Assembly: GCA_964036295.1 (NCBI GenBank)
Contig: OZ038467.1
Location: 14,471,670-14,535,669, forward strand
Direction of reading: 5' to 3'
Source of the DNA: Plumapathes pennacea
Lineage: Eukaryota; Cnidaria; Anthozoa; Antipatharia; Myriopathidae
DNA: 64,000 nucleotides
Position numbers and translations under genes: made by a program. The notes under the pieces are model-generated. The model ran no database searches. It was not told the origin of the DNA and worked only from the letters and a program-made list of their open reading frames with translations. Position 1 is the first letter of the stretch, and the number at the start of each line of letters is the position of its first letter. Positions 34,536-45,785 of this stretch are shown here, piece by piece.

Positions 34536-35681
34536 ATGACGAGCGAACGCGATTCTGGCTTGTATCCAAGCTGTTCGACCCCGTTACCGCCGAGCAGATT
34601 GCCAAACCCGTTCAAAACCATTTCATTTACGGGAGAGAATTCTCCAGCTTCCAAATCGAGAAACCCGTTCCGTAACGAACAGGACCACGTCGGAGAACAG
34701 AACAGCTCGTCAAGTGTTTTCAACCTACCCGATGTAAACAATGTGTCCGTATCGCCGCGGCGCTCGACTCGTCCCTTCTCCAAGCCAGTAAAACTACCTG
34801 GAGACTACGACGGCAAAACATGTCTCAGAGACTACCTCCGTCACTTTGATAGATGTGCTGTAGTGAACGGATGGGATGCCGAAGAATCAGCTGTGTTCTT
34901 GTCAGCTGCCCTTCGAGGCGAAGCACAGAAAATTCTACATGGCTTGACAGACACAGATTGCAGCAACTACACGAAACTAGTCAACCGGCTAGAGCTTCGG
35001 TTTGGAGTAGATAAACAGGTGGAGCTTCACCAGGCTAAATTATTGAATCGGAAACAGCGGAACGGCGAGTCGTTGAAGGCCCTCGCAGCAGATATACGAG
35101 AAATGTCCAGCTTGGCATACCAGGATTTAGCCCCCCACGCCCAAGAAAGGTTCGCTGTACAGCATTTTATTGACGCAATATCAGACAGGGATGACCGCAT
35201 GCGCCTACGCAGGGACAAACCACGTACCTTAGATGAGGCTCTCATGGCTGCATGTGAGCTTGAGGCCTTTCGGCTTGTAGACACTGGCCTGAAGACAGCT
35301 GCGCCAAGGATTAGATCTGTGGAAAGTGTTGAGAGCGAGACCAGCTACTTGGCGAAGAAACTGGAAGAATTGCAGCTACAACTTAAGACACAGCAGGAAC
35401 AGTCCATAGCCCAACAGGAGATTCTGCCTCAGCTCGCAGACGAGGTGCAGCACTACTCCCAGCGCGATAGCAGGCCTCGTACACCCCTAGGCCGAGGTTA
35501 CAAAAGAGGAAACTACCAGGATTCTCCTCAACAGAAAAACCTTGCAAACACAGCTTGTTGGCACTGCGGGAATCAGGGTCACTACCGCCGGGATTGCCCA
35601 TCTCTGACAGAGGATCGTTCTCAAAGCCGGATGCCGGGAAACGGATGGAGGGTGTTTCCTGCAACCCAAGGGAACGCCTGA
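34536..35681 (+). CDS. Ty3/Gypsy gag
   Basis: Capsid/nucleocapsid protein of an LTR retrotransposon, 381 residues from ATG 34536. It starts 99 bp after the LTR. The middle part has the retrotransposon capsid pattern (LPGDYDGKTCLRDYLRHFDR, later AFRLVDTGL), and a CCHC zinc knuckle (C-x2-C-x4-H-x4-C) lies at 35555-35596. The frame is open to its TGA, so this part looks undamaged. The pol part begins in another frame overlapping its end, consistent with a -1 shift. Confidence 0.85.
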   Translation: MTSERDSGLYPSCSTPLPPSRLPNPFKTISFTGENSPASKSRNPFRNEQDHVGEQNSSSSVFNLPDVNNVSVSPRRSTRPFSKPVKLPGDYDGKTCLRDYLRHFDRCAVVNGWDAEESAVFLSAALRGEAQKILHGLTDTDCSNYTKLVNRLELRFGVDKQVELHQAKLLNRKQRNGESLKALAADIREMSSLAYQDLAPHAQERFAVQHFIDAISDRDDRMRLRRDKPRTLDEALMAACELEAFRLVDTGLKTAAPRIRSVESVESETSYLAKKLEELQLQLKTQQEQSIAQQEILPQLADEVQHYSQRDSRPRTPLGRGYKRGNYQDSPQQKNLANTACWHCGNQGHYRRDCPSLTEDRSQSRMPGNGWRVFPATQGNA

Positions 35682-36148
35682 ATGCTTCAACCCTGGGGGA
35701 TTCTACAAATTCTGGCCTGAGCAATAATGACGAACAGCAGGACAAAGGCAGCCGGCCGGGCTTAGCACCCGCTCACCGTGGCCTTTACTTAGCCGGGTTC
35801 ATTGGACAGCAACGTGTCGAATGGCTCATAGATACAGGGGCAGTGCGCTCTATACTGTCTTGCAAGGCGTACCAGAAACTACCAGAAAGTCAGCAATTTT
35901 GTTTGAGAGATGAGAACAGCGAGATTTACCTCGCAGACGGTCACAAGGCTTGCACTTGCGGCACAGGGGAGACACTACTAAGATTAGGCAATCAGGGCCT
36001 GGCCATAAGCGTCGTTGTTGCAGACATAAGGGACGACGCCATTCTGGGCATGGATGTTTTGTCTCAGACAAAACATCAATACTGGAAATGCTGCACCCGT
36101 AAAACAGCGACCCCGCAGAACCGCACCTTGGAAACAGTCAGAGATTGA
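35682..36148 (+). pseudogene. Ty3/Gypsy protease segment
   Basis: Aspartic protease region in a frame different from gag. The active-site triad D-T-G is at 35831-35839 in WLIDTGAVRSILS, and the second conserved strand ILGMDVL lies about 70 codons later. The frame opens before the gag stop (from about 35555) and ends at 36148. Immediately after ILGMDVL the sequence jumps to the region just before reverse transcriptase, so the usual several-dozen-residue connector is missing and the frame changes. Confidence 0.7.
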
Positions 36149-37250
36149 AAGACAAGTTGGCTCACTACTGGACGAAGGAAGGGTACAGGAATCCTCTAGC
36201 CCATGGGCTTCACCGGTGGTCCTTGTGACCAAAAAGGATGGAAGTCAGAGGTTGTGTGTGGACTATCGGCGGTTGAATTCTGTTACAGTCAAGGATGCTT
36301 TTCCACTGCCACGTATCGATGACTCCCTCGATTGTTTGTCAGGATCCAAATGGTTTTCCACCCTGGACATGGCCTCTGGGTATTGGCAGGTTGGCATGGA
36401 TCCACGTACAAAACAAAAGGCTGCATTTGTCACTACCAGTGGATTGTATGAGTGGAATGTGATGCCATTTGGCCTGAGCAACGCACCTGGAACATTCGAA
36501 AGGCTCATCACCTTGGTGCTAAAGGGACTGCAGTTCAAAATCTGTTTGTGCTACTTAGACGATGTGATTGTGTTTGCCCACACCTTCCAACAACATCTGG
36601 AAAGACTAGAGGAAGTCATTTCTAGAGTTGCATCAGCAGGACTTAAACTTAAGCCAAGGAAATGTGCCCTTTTCCAACAGAAGACCACCTACCTGGGCCA
36701 TATTGTGACCCCACAAGGAGTCCAAACTGACCCTGCTAAGGTCGAAAGAGTCTCTAGCTGGCCTACTCCGGAAAGTTCATCGGAACTGAAGAGCTTCCTT
36801 GGTCTAGCAGCTTATTACAGGCATTTCGTCCCAGGATTTGCAACGGTGGCCAGACCGCTCTATCAGCTCACTGAACACACCAAAGAATTCCAGTGGACCA
36901 TCGATTGCCAGCAGGCCTTTGATGAACTGAAGAGGCTATTGACGTCATCTAAGGTACTGGCCTACCCACAACCAGACGCTGACTTTACTCTGGACACAGA
37001 TGCCAGTAACCACGGAATTGGTGCGGTGCTGTCGCAGAAACAGGGCGGCATGGAAAAGCCAATAGCGTACTCAAGCCGGACACTCTCAAAATCGGAGAGA
37101 AATTATTGCACCACACGTAGGGAACTTTTGGCAATTGTCGAGTTTACTAAGCAACACCGACACTACCTCCAAGGTCGCAAGTTCGTTGTACGCACCGATC
37201 ATGCCCCACTGCAGTCAGTCCTCAAGACCAAAGACCCGAGGGACAATTAG
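36054..37250 (+). pseudogene. Ty3/Gypsy reverse transcriptase and RNase H
   Basis: Contains in order LCVDYRRLNSVTVKDAFPLP, the FSTLDMASGYWQ motif, YLDD at 36552-36563 and the RNase H start TLDTDASNHGIGAVLS near 36985. The catalytic residues I can see are present. The frame ends at 37250 just after RNase H; a shift of one base near 37240 moves the rest (the ARW...HTNADAMS region) into the integrase frame. Since protease and integrase are in one frame and this part in another, two length changes flank it. Confidence 0.85.
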
Positions 37251-38437
37251 CCCGCTGGATCACACACCTAAGTACCCTGGACTTTGACATCACATACCGT
37301 CCAGGGATTAACCACACGAATGCAGATGCTATGTCTTGCTGGCCGTGCACAGATCGTTGCAAATGGTGCCAAGCATGGAAAAGGGCTGAACACCCAACCA
37401 GTCGGGAAGTCGGAGTCCAAACAGAATGCCGCAGCAAGTCGGAGTCTCAGTGTGAGGAAGGCCAGGAATCAGGGAAACCGACCATTAGTACGGTGAAATT
37501 GGAACCAATGTGGACAGCACAGTCCTTGCAGAAGGAACAAATTGCAGACCCCCTCTTGAAAGCCTTCATCACCCTGAAGAACTCCAGCACCCACCGTCCA
37601 GAGTGGGAGGAGGTAGCCGACAAGAGTCCCAAGCTTAACGCATTGTGGGCCCAGTGGGACAGACTATCTTTTCAGAATGGCGTGTTATGCCGCAGGTGGG
37701 AGAACGAGAGAGGTGACCGACTCACCCAGCAGATCGTACTACCATCGAGCTTGCAAGAGACGGCCTTGCAAGCTCACCACAATCACACCACAGCAAGTCA
37801 TCGAGGGGTCCACAAGACCCTAAACGCCTTGAGACTCCGATACTACTGGCCGGGAATGACCTCACACACGCATCGATGGGTAACCAAATGTCACGACTGC
37901 GGTGCAAAGAAGTCCACCGGACGGAAGAGGCGGGCTACCTTGAAGCAATACATCTTGGGAGCCCCGCTAGAGCGTATTGCCATGGACATCCTGGGCCCGC
38001 TACCATTAACACCCAGAGGCAACCGGTACGTCCTAGTAGTAACTGACTATTTCACGAAGTGGACAGAGGGCTATGCTATTCCGGATCAAAGCACGCCAAC
38101 GGTCGCCGAAAAGATTGTTGCAGAATTTGTCAGTCGCTTTGGTGTTCCGCGACAGCTCCATAGCGATCAGGGGACTAATTTTGAATCTAAAGTCATGGCG
38201 GAGATGTGCAAATTACTCAACATCGAAAAGACGAGGACTATGCCTCTACATCCCCAGTCAGATGGACAAGTGGAGAGGTACAATCACACGCTAGTCGAAA
38301 TGCTGCGAGGCAAGTTGCAGGACGACCAGGGAGACTGGGACCTACAGTTGCCCATGCGCATGATGGCATACCGATCTGCTGTCCATGAATCAACGGGATC
38401 AACGCCAAACCAATTAATGCTAGGAAGAGAGTATTTG
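37251..38437 (+). pseudogene. Ty3/Gypsy integrase, 3'-truncated
   Basis: Starts with the RNase H tail, then the HHCC zinc region (HRGVHKTL ... CHDCGAKK) and the catalytic core with D at 37986, D at 38165 and E at 38273 (motifs MDILGPL, SDQGTNF, GQVERYN). The homology ends at about 38437 in the sequence LMLGRE, where it meets the LINE fragment on the other strand. The integrase C-terminus and the 3' LTR are missing. Confidence 0.85.
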
Positions 38438-39216
38438 TTGATGAGTTCTTTACATTTTCCAATGGTAGTGCACCTCTCAATAGTAGAAGAGTGTTGAGTA
38501 GGACGGAACAGTATGGTGCCATCGTTAGTCCAGACTTTCATCACGATGCCTGAATTGATTTCTTGACTCAGATATTTCAAGATGTTCCTTCTTGCGATGG
38601 TGAGATCCTCCTGTACGTTATATGCTCTCTTGTTTTCTTTGAGTAGACGTCGTTTACGTAGGATTTCAACCTTGGTATTGTGACGAACCAGGCGTACAAT
38701 AATCGGTCGAGGCTTCGTCGGGGATCTTTTTCCAACACGGTGAGATCGGCTAATGTCGCTGGCGGATAGTTGTACTCCAAGTTCACTACCAAAAAAATTT
38801 ATTGCAAGATCGTCGGTGTTTTCCTTTGCGTCATCAGCTGCTTCGGGTATTCCAAAGATTCGTACGTTTGTACGTCTAGTATATTGTTCGAGATCATCGA
38901 TTTGTTCAAGGAGTCGAGAGTTCGTACGTTGAAGGTTGGTGATCTTAGTTTCCGTGGCCATGTGAGAATCTTTTTGTTCAGCAGCATCAAACAGGATGCT
39001 CTCTGGAAGGGAGCTCGTAAACTCGGAAGAAGAGACGTAGTCATCTACCGCTTTGGAGGCTTGAGCTTTGAGAAGATCCTTCACAATGGCAGGAAGTGTG
39101 CTTGCAATCCAATCATTGAGTTTGATCTCTAATTTCGCCCAAACATCATCCAGGAATGAGTCACCAGATTTCTCAGGAGATGCAACGGCTTTAGTGGCTC
39201 CTTTAGGTTTGCCCAT
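38437..39216 (-). pseudogene. LINE ORF1 (coiled-coil RNA-binding protein), 3' end lost
   Basis: Starts MGKPKGATKAV at 39216. It has a coiled-coil stretch (TKITNLQRTNSRLLEQIDDL), then the hallmark YTRRTNVRIFGIPE, an RRM-like part with SRSHRVGK and RPIIVRL, and a C-terminal region up to CKELINKYS. This is the layout of ORF1 nucleic-acid chaperones of L1/Tx1-like non-LTR retrotransposons. The frame stays open 310 codons, but its last part is read from the antisense of Gypsy DNA. ORF2 is absent. About 160 bp of leader runs up to 39376. Confidence 0.75.
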
Positions 39217-39381
39217 AGTTGAATTTTGAAGAGTCTCGCTAGTTTAAGCTACATTTACGTCCAAAGTAGGGTTAGCGCAAAAAAGCAGCGTCCATCTTGT
39301 CTGACCGCTGACCGCTATGTCTGTCTTTCTATCTCAGTGGCAATCACCGGAGTTTGAGCTTGACTGCTGTTGGAGACCTTA

Positions 39382-39597
39382 GAGCGGTTTTCGAATGACT
39401 GTCGAAAACCAAAACCAAAGTAAAACCAAAGCAATCACAAAGCCAATCAGAGACGCGAGCAAAAACACGTCCGACCAATCAGAAGTGCGAGTAAAATCAA
39501 ACGCAATACATCGGGTTTGGTTTTGGTTTTACTAACCAATCAGAGAGGCGAGCAAACGCAATCGTGTGTTTACTTGTGTTTACTAGCCAATGAAATC
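39382..39597. mobile_element. Left end of GAGC-ended MITE family
   Basis: Starts GAGCGGTTTTCGAATGACTG right after TA (39380-39381) and abuts the LINE leader. CCAATCAGAG-type motifs and CAAAACCAAAG runs follow. Only the left portion of the family seems present; similarity fades near 39597. Confidence 0.5.
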
Positions 39598-40221
39598 TCG
39601 AGCTGTTCGAGGGTATGGCGTAAGCCGCTCAGAGAAGGTCCGAAGGAATGCCGAGTGGAAGAGGGTCGCTGATTTCGTCTCGAAAATGGAAATGCTTGTA
39701 ATTCTTCTGCAATTCACGATGATGCCAATTGGAATAAAGTGGATTGAAGCAGAGGTTGCTGTGGTGTTTGTCTTACAAGTCATTATTTCGTTCACGGAGT
39801 CGCTGCGATCGCCGTACCTGTCGACTGAAGTTGTGGAAGTAATTGACTTCACAGTCGAGAAATCATAGACTTTGTTTCGTCTTTTAACATCTCACGCCTC
39901 TTGGAAGTGTAAGTACATACTTTTTCGTTTAGCTTGGTCGAAAATCGCATGATTTCTCTACCGCATGAATCGCTAGGATGAATGTTTGCTTTATCCAGTG
40001 TGTTGATCGATGTGAACTTTATTCGCAACTGATCGGGAACTGACTGAGCCAGCGTTGAAAATAGGCTATTACATTCTTGATCTTCGAAGGAAAGGTGTGT
40101 TCTCTGATTTGTTTGTGTTGATGGAACAGCGCAGCGCGCGGATGGTGTAGGATATTTTAGCGCGCGAAAATTGGTATATCTGTACGCGGTCGCGTCGGAC
40201 AGCCTAACGCCACGCAAAAAC

Positions 40222-41901
40222 ATGTCCGGCATTGCACATTATTGCAACTTTTGCCGGAACCACGGTGTTCCGACCCGTGTTTCCGCCCTCCATAGGGCAA
40301 ATTGCCCTTGGAGGGCATGTGCATGCGAACTTTGCGAGCGGGTAAGGCGCAGAAACGAGTACCGGCGGAATTTACACAGGAGTACAATATCTAACAGTAC
40401 ATCAGTTCCTTCATCTTCCGCCGGTGCAACAGCCGCTGATGTTCTCGCTGCTGCGAACTCAGCGGCCGGCCCCGCCTGCGCTACTTCAGCAGCCGCTGCA
40501 AGAGCCGGTAAGTTAACTTTCTTTTCAACTTTTCAACTTGTGCAGTGCACCGTTGCTTGCTTATATTAATACTGTTATGTATTTTTATAGCCAAAACTAA
40601 GCGTCTGAAGGACGAACAGAAGACATCCGCGTTAAATGCATTTGTAAATAACTTCATGGCCAACCTGACGGCGGAGGAACGGCAGCTGCCTGTCTTGACG
40701 AACCATGCAAGGGCACTTAAAGTCTTTAAAGAGCAAAGTGTAAGTGATGTTTATTTTTCTGGCATATACTGTATCATCGGTCAAACTCTGTTTACTCTAA
40801 TGTTGGTCTTTGAGTTTGGCTCATGGCTACACATAAAGTAGCACTAGTATTATTACAGGGATGTCAACTGTAACAAACGCTGTATGAGCACTGTAACACG
40901 AAGGCTGGTATCCTCCTGACGAAAAAAATAACCAAAGAATCAGAGTTGTAACCCTTTCAATGTTTTCTATGAGCATTTCTTTTTCAACCACGTTTAGCCA
41001 AAAGGAAAAGCCTCCTAAAATCAAAATTGTATGCCGGATATTTTCTTTGCTGTTCCGATGTTACTTTTAGTTTCTTAGCAATTTTTGTTTTCTGATTCAG
41101 ACAAAATTTTCGTATTCTCTGCAAAATTTTGCTGTGCTCCTGGGTTGGTGCCAGAGAGTTGACACCCCCATAGTAATTTGAATATATTTATTGTCCAATT
41201 TACAGTCGTCAAGCAGTGCCAAGCGACAGCCATCAGGGCTTATGGCTCTGATGCGCCTTGAGGAGGCCTTTCCCCATATTCCTTATACAACTTTACAACA
41301 GTTGTATAGGGACTGTGGGGAAAGTGTCAACAATATGTTGGATGTGTTGACTGGGGCACATCCAACAGCCTCCTCTGTCCCTGCCGTTCCTCCTCCTGAT
41401 GTCACTACTGCCCCTTGTGTTGTCCCGTCCGTTCCTTGTGCTGTTCCTGTTGTTCCTTGTGTTGTTCCAACTGACCCTCCTGCGCCTGCTGCTGTTTCTG
41501 CTGACTCCTCTCCTGCCCCATGCATCGTGACAGTGGAGGATGCCAGAAATGCTGAGAGATTAAATGTATTATTTCCCCAGTTTCTTTCTATTATTTCAGA
41601 TGTGTTCACTTCGTTTGATTTTAATTTTGTGCAAACAGTTGATTTCTTGATTTCTTTGTCTGGATCTGGATCTGGATCTGAACCCCATAACAATGTTTTA
41701 AGTTTTTCTTCTGGGGTGGAACAGCTGCCCTCTGTGGGGGGTGAGCCAGATCCATTTTCTGTGGTATTGGCCACTCCCACACGGCATGAGGGGGGAAGAA
41801 GGCCCTTCAGGTGTCCACACTGTGGGTACACCACAGCTGCTGGGGATTTTTGGTTCTGCCCCAGTTGTGGACACCCTTTGGAGGGCAGACCTCGCCTTTA
41901 G
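40222..41901 (+). CDS. DM-domain protein with CUE-like segments and C-terminal zinc ribbon, 376 aa
   Basis: Probably a nuclear DNA-binding protein related to DMRT regulators. Three exons join in phase: 40222-40507, 40591-40739 and 41206-41901, with donors GTAAGT and acceptors TTTTTATAG and ATTTACAG. Residues 8-38 hold the full set of DM-domain zinc ligands (C-x2-C-x2-H ... H-x3-C-x4-C-x1-C-x2-C), with one residue more than DMRT1 between the two histidines, followed by a basic tail. Residues 158-196 resemble a CUE/DMA domain (MRLEEAFPHIP ... MLDVL). After a Pro/Val/Cys-rich linker (199-251), a second FP-containing helix set lies at 261-297. C348, C351, C363 and C366 form a zinc ribbon. In DMRTA proteins a CUE-like DMA domain also follows the DM domain; the terminal ribbon is not something I know there. 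It may be a host gene or transposon cargo. Confidence 0.75.
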
Positions 41902-41910
41902 GTACATTTA

Positions 41911-42131
41911 GGGTGCGTTCGATTGGCCGTATTCTGGAATAAGAATAGCTAAAATGATCCAAAGTTTTGCTTTTTCTGTGGGAAATTTTTTTTCGGGATT
42001 GTTTTAAAACCTTCATGCTGACATTTCGAACAGCTTCCGATACATCTCAACATAATTCAGCTCCAAAGCAAAATATTTTTTCAACCAGTATCGCTATTCC
42101 TATTCCGGAATAGACCCAATCGAACGTGCCC
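41911..42131. mobile_element. PIF/Harbinger-type MITE, TTA duplication
   Basis: 221 bp starting GGGTGCGTTCGATTGG and ending CCAATCGAACGTGCCC, with TTA on both sides (41908-41910 and 42132-42134). Subterminal TATTCTGGAATA / TATTCCGGAATA motifs also pair. It lies nine bases after the stop of the DM gene, hence probably in its 3'UTR. Confidence 0.8.
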
Positions 42132-42134
42132 TTA

Positions 42135-42372
42135 GTGACACTTTCGGATTGGTCCATACAAGTTTGGCAGCATTCTCAGCCAATCAGGAACAAAACCAAA
42201 ACCAAACACTTCTAACGCAAGCAATGGCGTGTACTTGCATTGCTGATTGGAAAGTAAAACCAAACGCAAGACCAAATGCACATTACTCTGGCTTCCGATT
42301 GGCTGAACTGTCTTCTCTCAGTCTCTGTGATTGACCTTTGTGATTTCCGACAGTCATCTGAAAACGGATGAT
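42135..42372. mobile_element. Right part of GAGC-ended MITE family
   Basis: Aligns with the element at 1185-1527 from about its 65th base to the end: GATTGGTCCATACAAG, CCAATCAGG, then GACAGTCATCTGAAAACGG. The orientation is opposite to the end at 39382, so the two ends face outward from the DM gene. Confidence 0.5.
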
Positions 42373-42467
42373 ACCCTCGTATATGCTTGCTGACAAGTGC
42401 GTCATTTGATGTTTACTAAAAACAAGCTCACCTGTCGAATGCCTTTGGTATTGGCAAATAATTATTG

Positions 42468-42637
42468 ACCTGCTAGCCTCTAGCAAATCAAGAAAACAAG
42501 ATAAATCTTCAGTTCACAAAGAACCAATCATTAATTAGAGGTGAGGGGAAGGGGGGGAGGGGAGTTGACCTGCTAGCCTCTAGCAAATCAAGAAAACAAG
42601 ATAAATCTTCAGTACACAAAGAACCAGTCATTAGGGA
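42468..42637. repeat. Direct duplication of about 70 bp
   Basis: GACCTGCTAGCCTCTAGCAA and what follows through CAAAGAACCA occurs twice, separated by a G-rich spacer. A related phrase (GGCAAATAATTGATCTGCTC) recurs at 63.27 kb next to a poly(T) run. Confidence 0.65.
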
Positions 42638-43216
42638 CCTTAAGCACCCGGCGTTTTCGCTGTGACGGCGACGCCGTGACCGAGTAAAACTGGACCGAGA
42701 TCATTTGCGCATGCGATTTGTGGTTCATGTGGTGTCATCGTCACGGCGGCGACGTGAAGACAGGAGTTTTGGCATTGTGGCGAAAACGTGAGTATATTTC
42801 ATCTTTTATAACAGTGTTTTATTTAAATTTCGCATGGCTTTCGGTTCCAATGTGCTTTGAAATTACTCTTAAACGCTTCTTATTGTCTTGTACAATTTAT
42901 TTTGGGAAGTGTTCACCAAAAATTGTTCTGTTCTTTTGCACTGTCTAGTCACCTTCCATCATGTCCGACGCAAGTTCGTCCGTTGCCTCAAAATCACAAT
43001 CGTAAGTATCTATAGTTTGTTTTACGCCGATTAGTTTACCCTTGTTTACTTCACATTCCCTAATCTTTTGAATTTCAATGTTTGCGCAGACACTTGTAGA
43101 TTATAGCTTGTTTTGATTTATGAATTCTTTTAAGTACCAGAAATGCTCAGACTTTGATTGTTCCCACGCCCTGCGTGGGTACCAATCTGAACACCATGTC
43201 GTTTTTTAATGTTTTT

Positions 43217-43465
43217 TGTTCACGGGCGACCTCCCCGCGCAGCGGGGTTTGCTGGGAAAATCATCGGAAGAGAATCACTTCCCCGCGCAGCGGGGCCTGC
43301 TGGGTAGAAACTCGGAACAGAATCACGCGCGGGGTTTGCTGGGTAGAACACTCTAACCTCGTTCCCAGGCTCTTTCCTCTCACGACCTCGAATCTCGTGT
43401 TTTAATGTTTTTCGTTCACGGGCGACCTTCCCGCACCGCGGTGTCTGCTGGGTTGATCACATGGT
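43217..43465. repeat. Irregular repeats around CCCCGCGCAGCGGGG palindromes
   Basis: Phrases of the type CCCGCGCAGCGGGG followed by a TTTGCTGGG-like sequence recur four times at uneven distance (around 43235, 43282, 43325 and 43430); the longer context TTCACGGGCGACCT occurs at both ends. Strikingly GC-rich against the surrounding AT-rich DNA. No coding content seen. Confidence 0.6.
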
Positions 43466-43513
43466 GTTCTGCTGGTCCGTTGCGAAGCAATGGACACTGT
43501 ATAGGAGGCAAGT

Positions 43514-43930
43514 ATGAATCAAGCGAAGAATCAAACCGAACACTCTCAAGAGGAGAAACAAGTTTGTCTTCAAAAACGAAGAGAACAAGCGAGACTAAGA
43601 CGAATTCGTAAGACAAGGCAGGAGCGGTGTATCCGTCTCGAGCGCAGACGGCAAACAGACAGTGCTGTCGCTGCCAAAAAAGCAAAGCAACGGTATGACC
43701 GAGAGCATTATCAGCAGAAACGAGCTCAGGAGACAACCCAGGAAAGAGAGCAGCTGATCGGGAGCATCATAGGCAGAAGCTGGCCCAAGAAACAACTCAG
43801 GCAAAAGAACAGCGCGTGAAAGCCGCTCGACAATGAGCTGCTTCCCGACGCCACAATGAAACGATTGCACAAGAGGCCCGCAGGCTTCAGGCTCAAAATG
43901 AGGCAACTTCCAGAGGCAACAATATCTGAA
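43514..43930 (+). pseudogene. Decayed basic coiled-coil region, Helitron/PIF1 N-terminus type
   Basis: An Arg/Glu/Gln-rich open stretch (EEKQVCLQKRREQARLRR) resembles the repetitive N-terminal region of PIF1-like Helitron proteins. The frame drifts near 43755; the continuation (QKLAQETTQAKEQRVKAARQ) is in another frame and hits a TGA at about 43838. No helicase follows. An alternative is any charged coiled-coil protein. Confidence 0.4.
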
Positions 43931-44039
43931 TAGCTGTGGATGGGCTAACCCTGAGAACCCGGCTCTGCACGGACAGCAGGAGGACAGAAAATAAGTTAAA
44001 ATAGTGCTTGAAGGACAGCCGATAGCTCCAAGGGGCAGG

Positions 44040-45785
44040 TAATACACGTCTATTTACTTTCTTCACTCAACTCGTCCGTTATGCATTGCTTCGAGCTTAT
44101 CGGACATTTTTGTAGCCGCGATAAAGCTTTGTTGTTGTGATGCTATAAATTTTCACGACAGCCTGTTTTGACCGTTTGAGTCTTGACAGTTAAATCAACT
44201 TCCAGTGTCATACAGTGCAGAGGTTAATTTGCCACTTAACAAGTAAATTGCTTTATAGACAAAATCACAACATGATATATCACTCACACAGAAGAAGTTG
44301 GCGTTTCTGTGCATTTGATTAGAGAGAACTGTGTTTATTAAAATTGCAGCACTAGAAACCATGATTTCAGTTTATCAGTCAAAACAGATCAAAATATTTG
44401 TCCTCTGTGAAATTATACAGTGCAAAAACTTGTGAGTTCTGGTTTAAGTAGGCAGGTTTTTTTTTTAACTGCTCAGCTGTTTTTATCATGTACTGTATAA
44501 CACTGTATAAGTATTATAAGTCAAATGTTATTTGAACTGTATTTTTTATGTTGGGCTAAACTTTCCAAAACCCGGCCACTACTTTCTATATACAGTCTTT
44601 GTTTGTGTTTACTTCTTTGTCTTACTAGCCCCCCTTCCCTTTGCTATAAACCATAGTACATATACTAATATAAAATGTATATATAAATAAACAGAAATGA
44701 TGTTTAGTAAACTAGAAATTGTTATGAATGATTATTTTGTCAATTTGGCACCAGGAAAAGAATGTAATTTATTGCTGCATTTCCTTTTGCATTTTTGAAT
44801 TAGCAGTTTAGCTGTACTTTATACATTACTGTGTATAAAGTAATGTTCAGAAGAGATTTACTGTGTTAGTAGCTGGTGTGGGCAGAAAAAAATTGCCATG
44901 ATCTAAACAAGTTCAATTAGATAATGCCCTGACAAGTCAATGCCTTCAGTAGACTGAAAGTCAAAAATCCATTTGCAAAGATACATAATTATAAGCCAAA
45001 CAAGTCATTTGCATTTACGTACAGTTTCATTTCACTTCAGCCAGCTCTTTACTTGCATTAATTTCTTTCTTTTCCTAGATAGAATTAGTGATATAGTTTA
45101 ATAAGTTTTCTTTTGAACAAGTTTTTTTCCATGAACCTGCATGACATCTGGTGAGTATTGTCTAAACTGTTACCCCGCCAACACATAGTATCTCAAGCCA
45201 CAGAACACACTTTTTAAATTATAGACTTTGATGCTTGTTTTGTTTTTCATAGGTCCCTAAATATCAAGACAAGCATGAAGTTCACCAAGTCCAACTGGAA
45301 AAAGTATCTTTCTGTGATTAGGAAGAGGTAGTTTATACCCACATGACATGGGAAATGAGACTTTTTTAAGATAAGAATTTCAATACAGTACTAAACTGAT
45401 GCTCTTCTCATGTCTCACAGCATCTTACAGTTGTGGATAATGTGCAAACCTGACTCTCATTTGTCTAATATTCTGTAAAATTATTGAATATTTATAATTC
45501 ATTTTTCCATTTTTACTCACAGGAGAGTATAGTTAGGGCTATATTTCTCTGGCATGGAATTTTGTGTGTTTGTACATGTACTGGGCAACACATGCATATC
45601 AATTTGCTTCTGAGAAGTATAATGTAACCTACAGGTACTTGAGAAGTATGTAATATACAGTCTTTCACCAATGAATGTAGTGCAAAGACTGACTATGTAT
45701 ACTTTCTTATGAGTCAGAATAAATTACTGTGAAATGGACATGGCATGATGAATAATATCATAAGAACTTCCTTCTTTTAAGACCA
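44040..45785. other. No gene recognised
   Basis: AT-rich sequence with many stops in all frames. No TIR or repeat clear enough to name. Confidence 0.4.

Noticed and set aside
37222-38388. Additional small genes overlapping the integrase region
   Set aside because: These frames lie across the Gypsy pol sequence and show no motif of their own.
38284-38436. C-terminal extension of the LINE ORF1 frame
   Set aside because: The frame stays open only by chance through antisense Gypsy integrase DNA, so it is not part of ORF1.
41283-41834. 183-codon minus-strand frame opposite the DM gene
   Set aside because: It has no domain, while the plus strand fits a spliced gene with CUE-like and zinc-ribbon motifs; it is a shadow.
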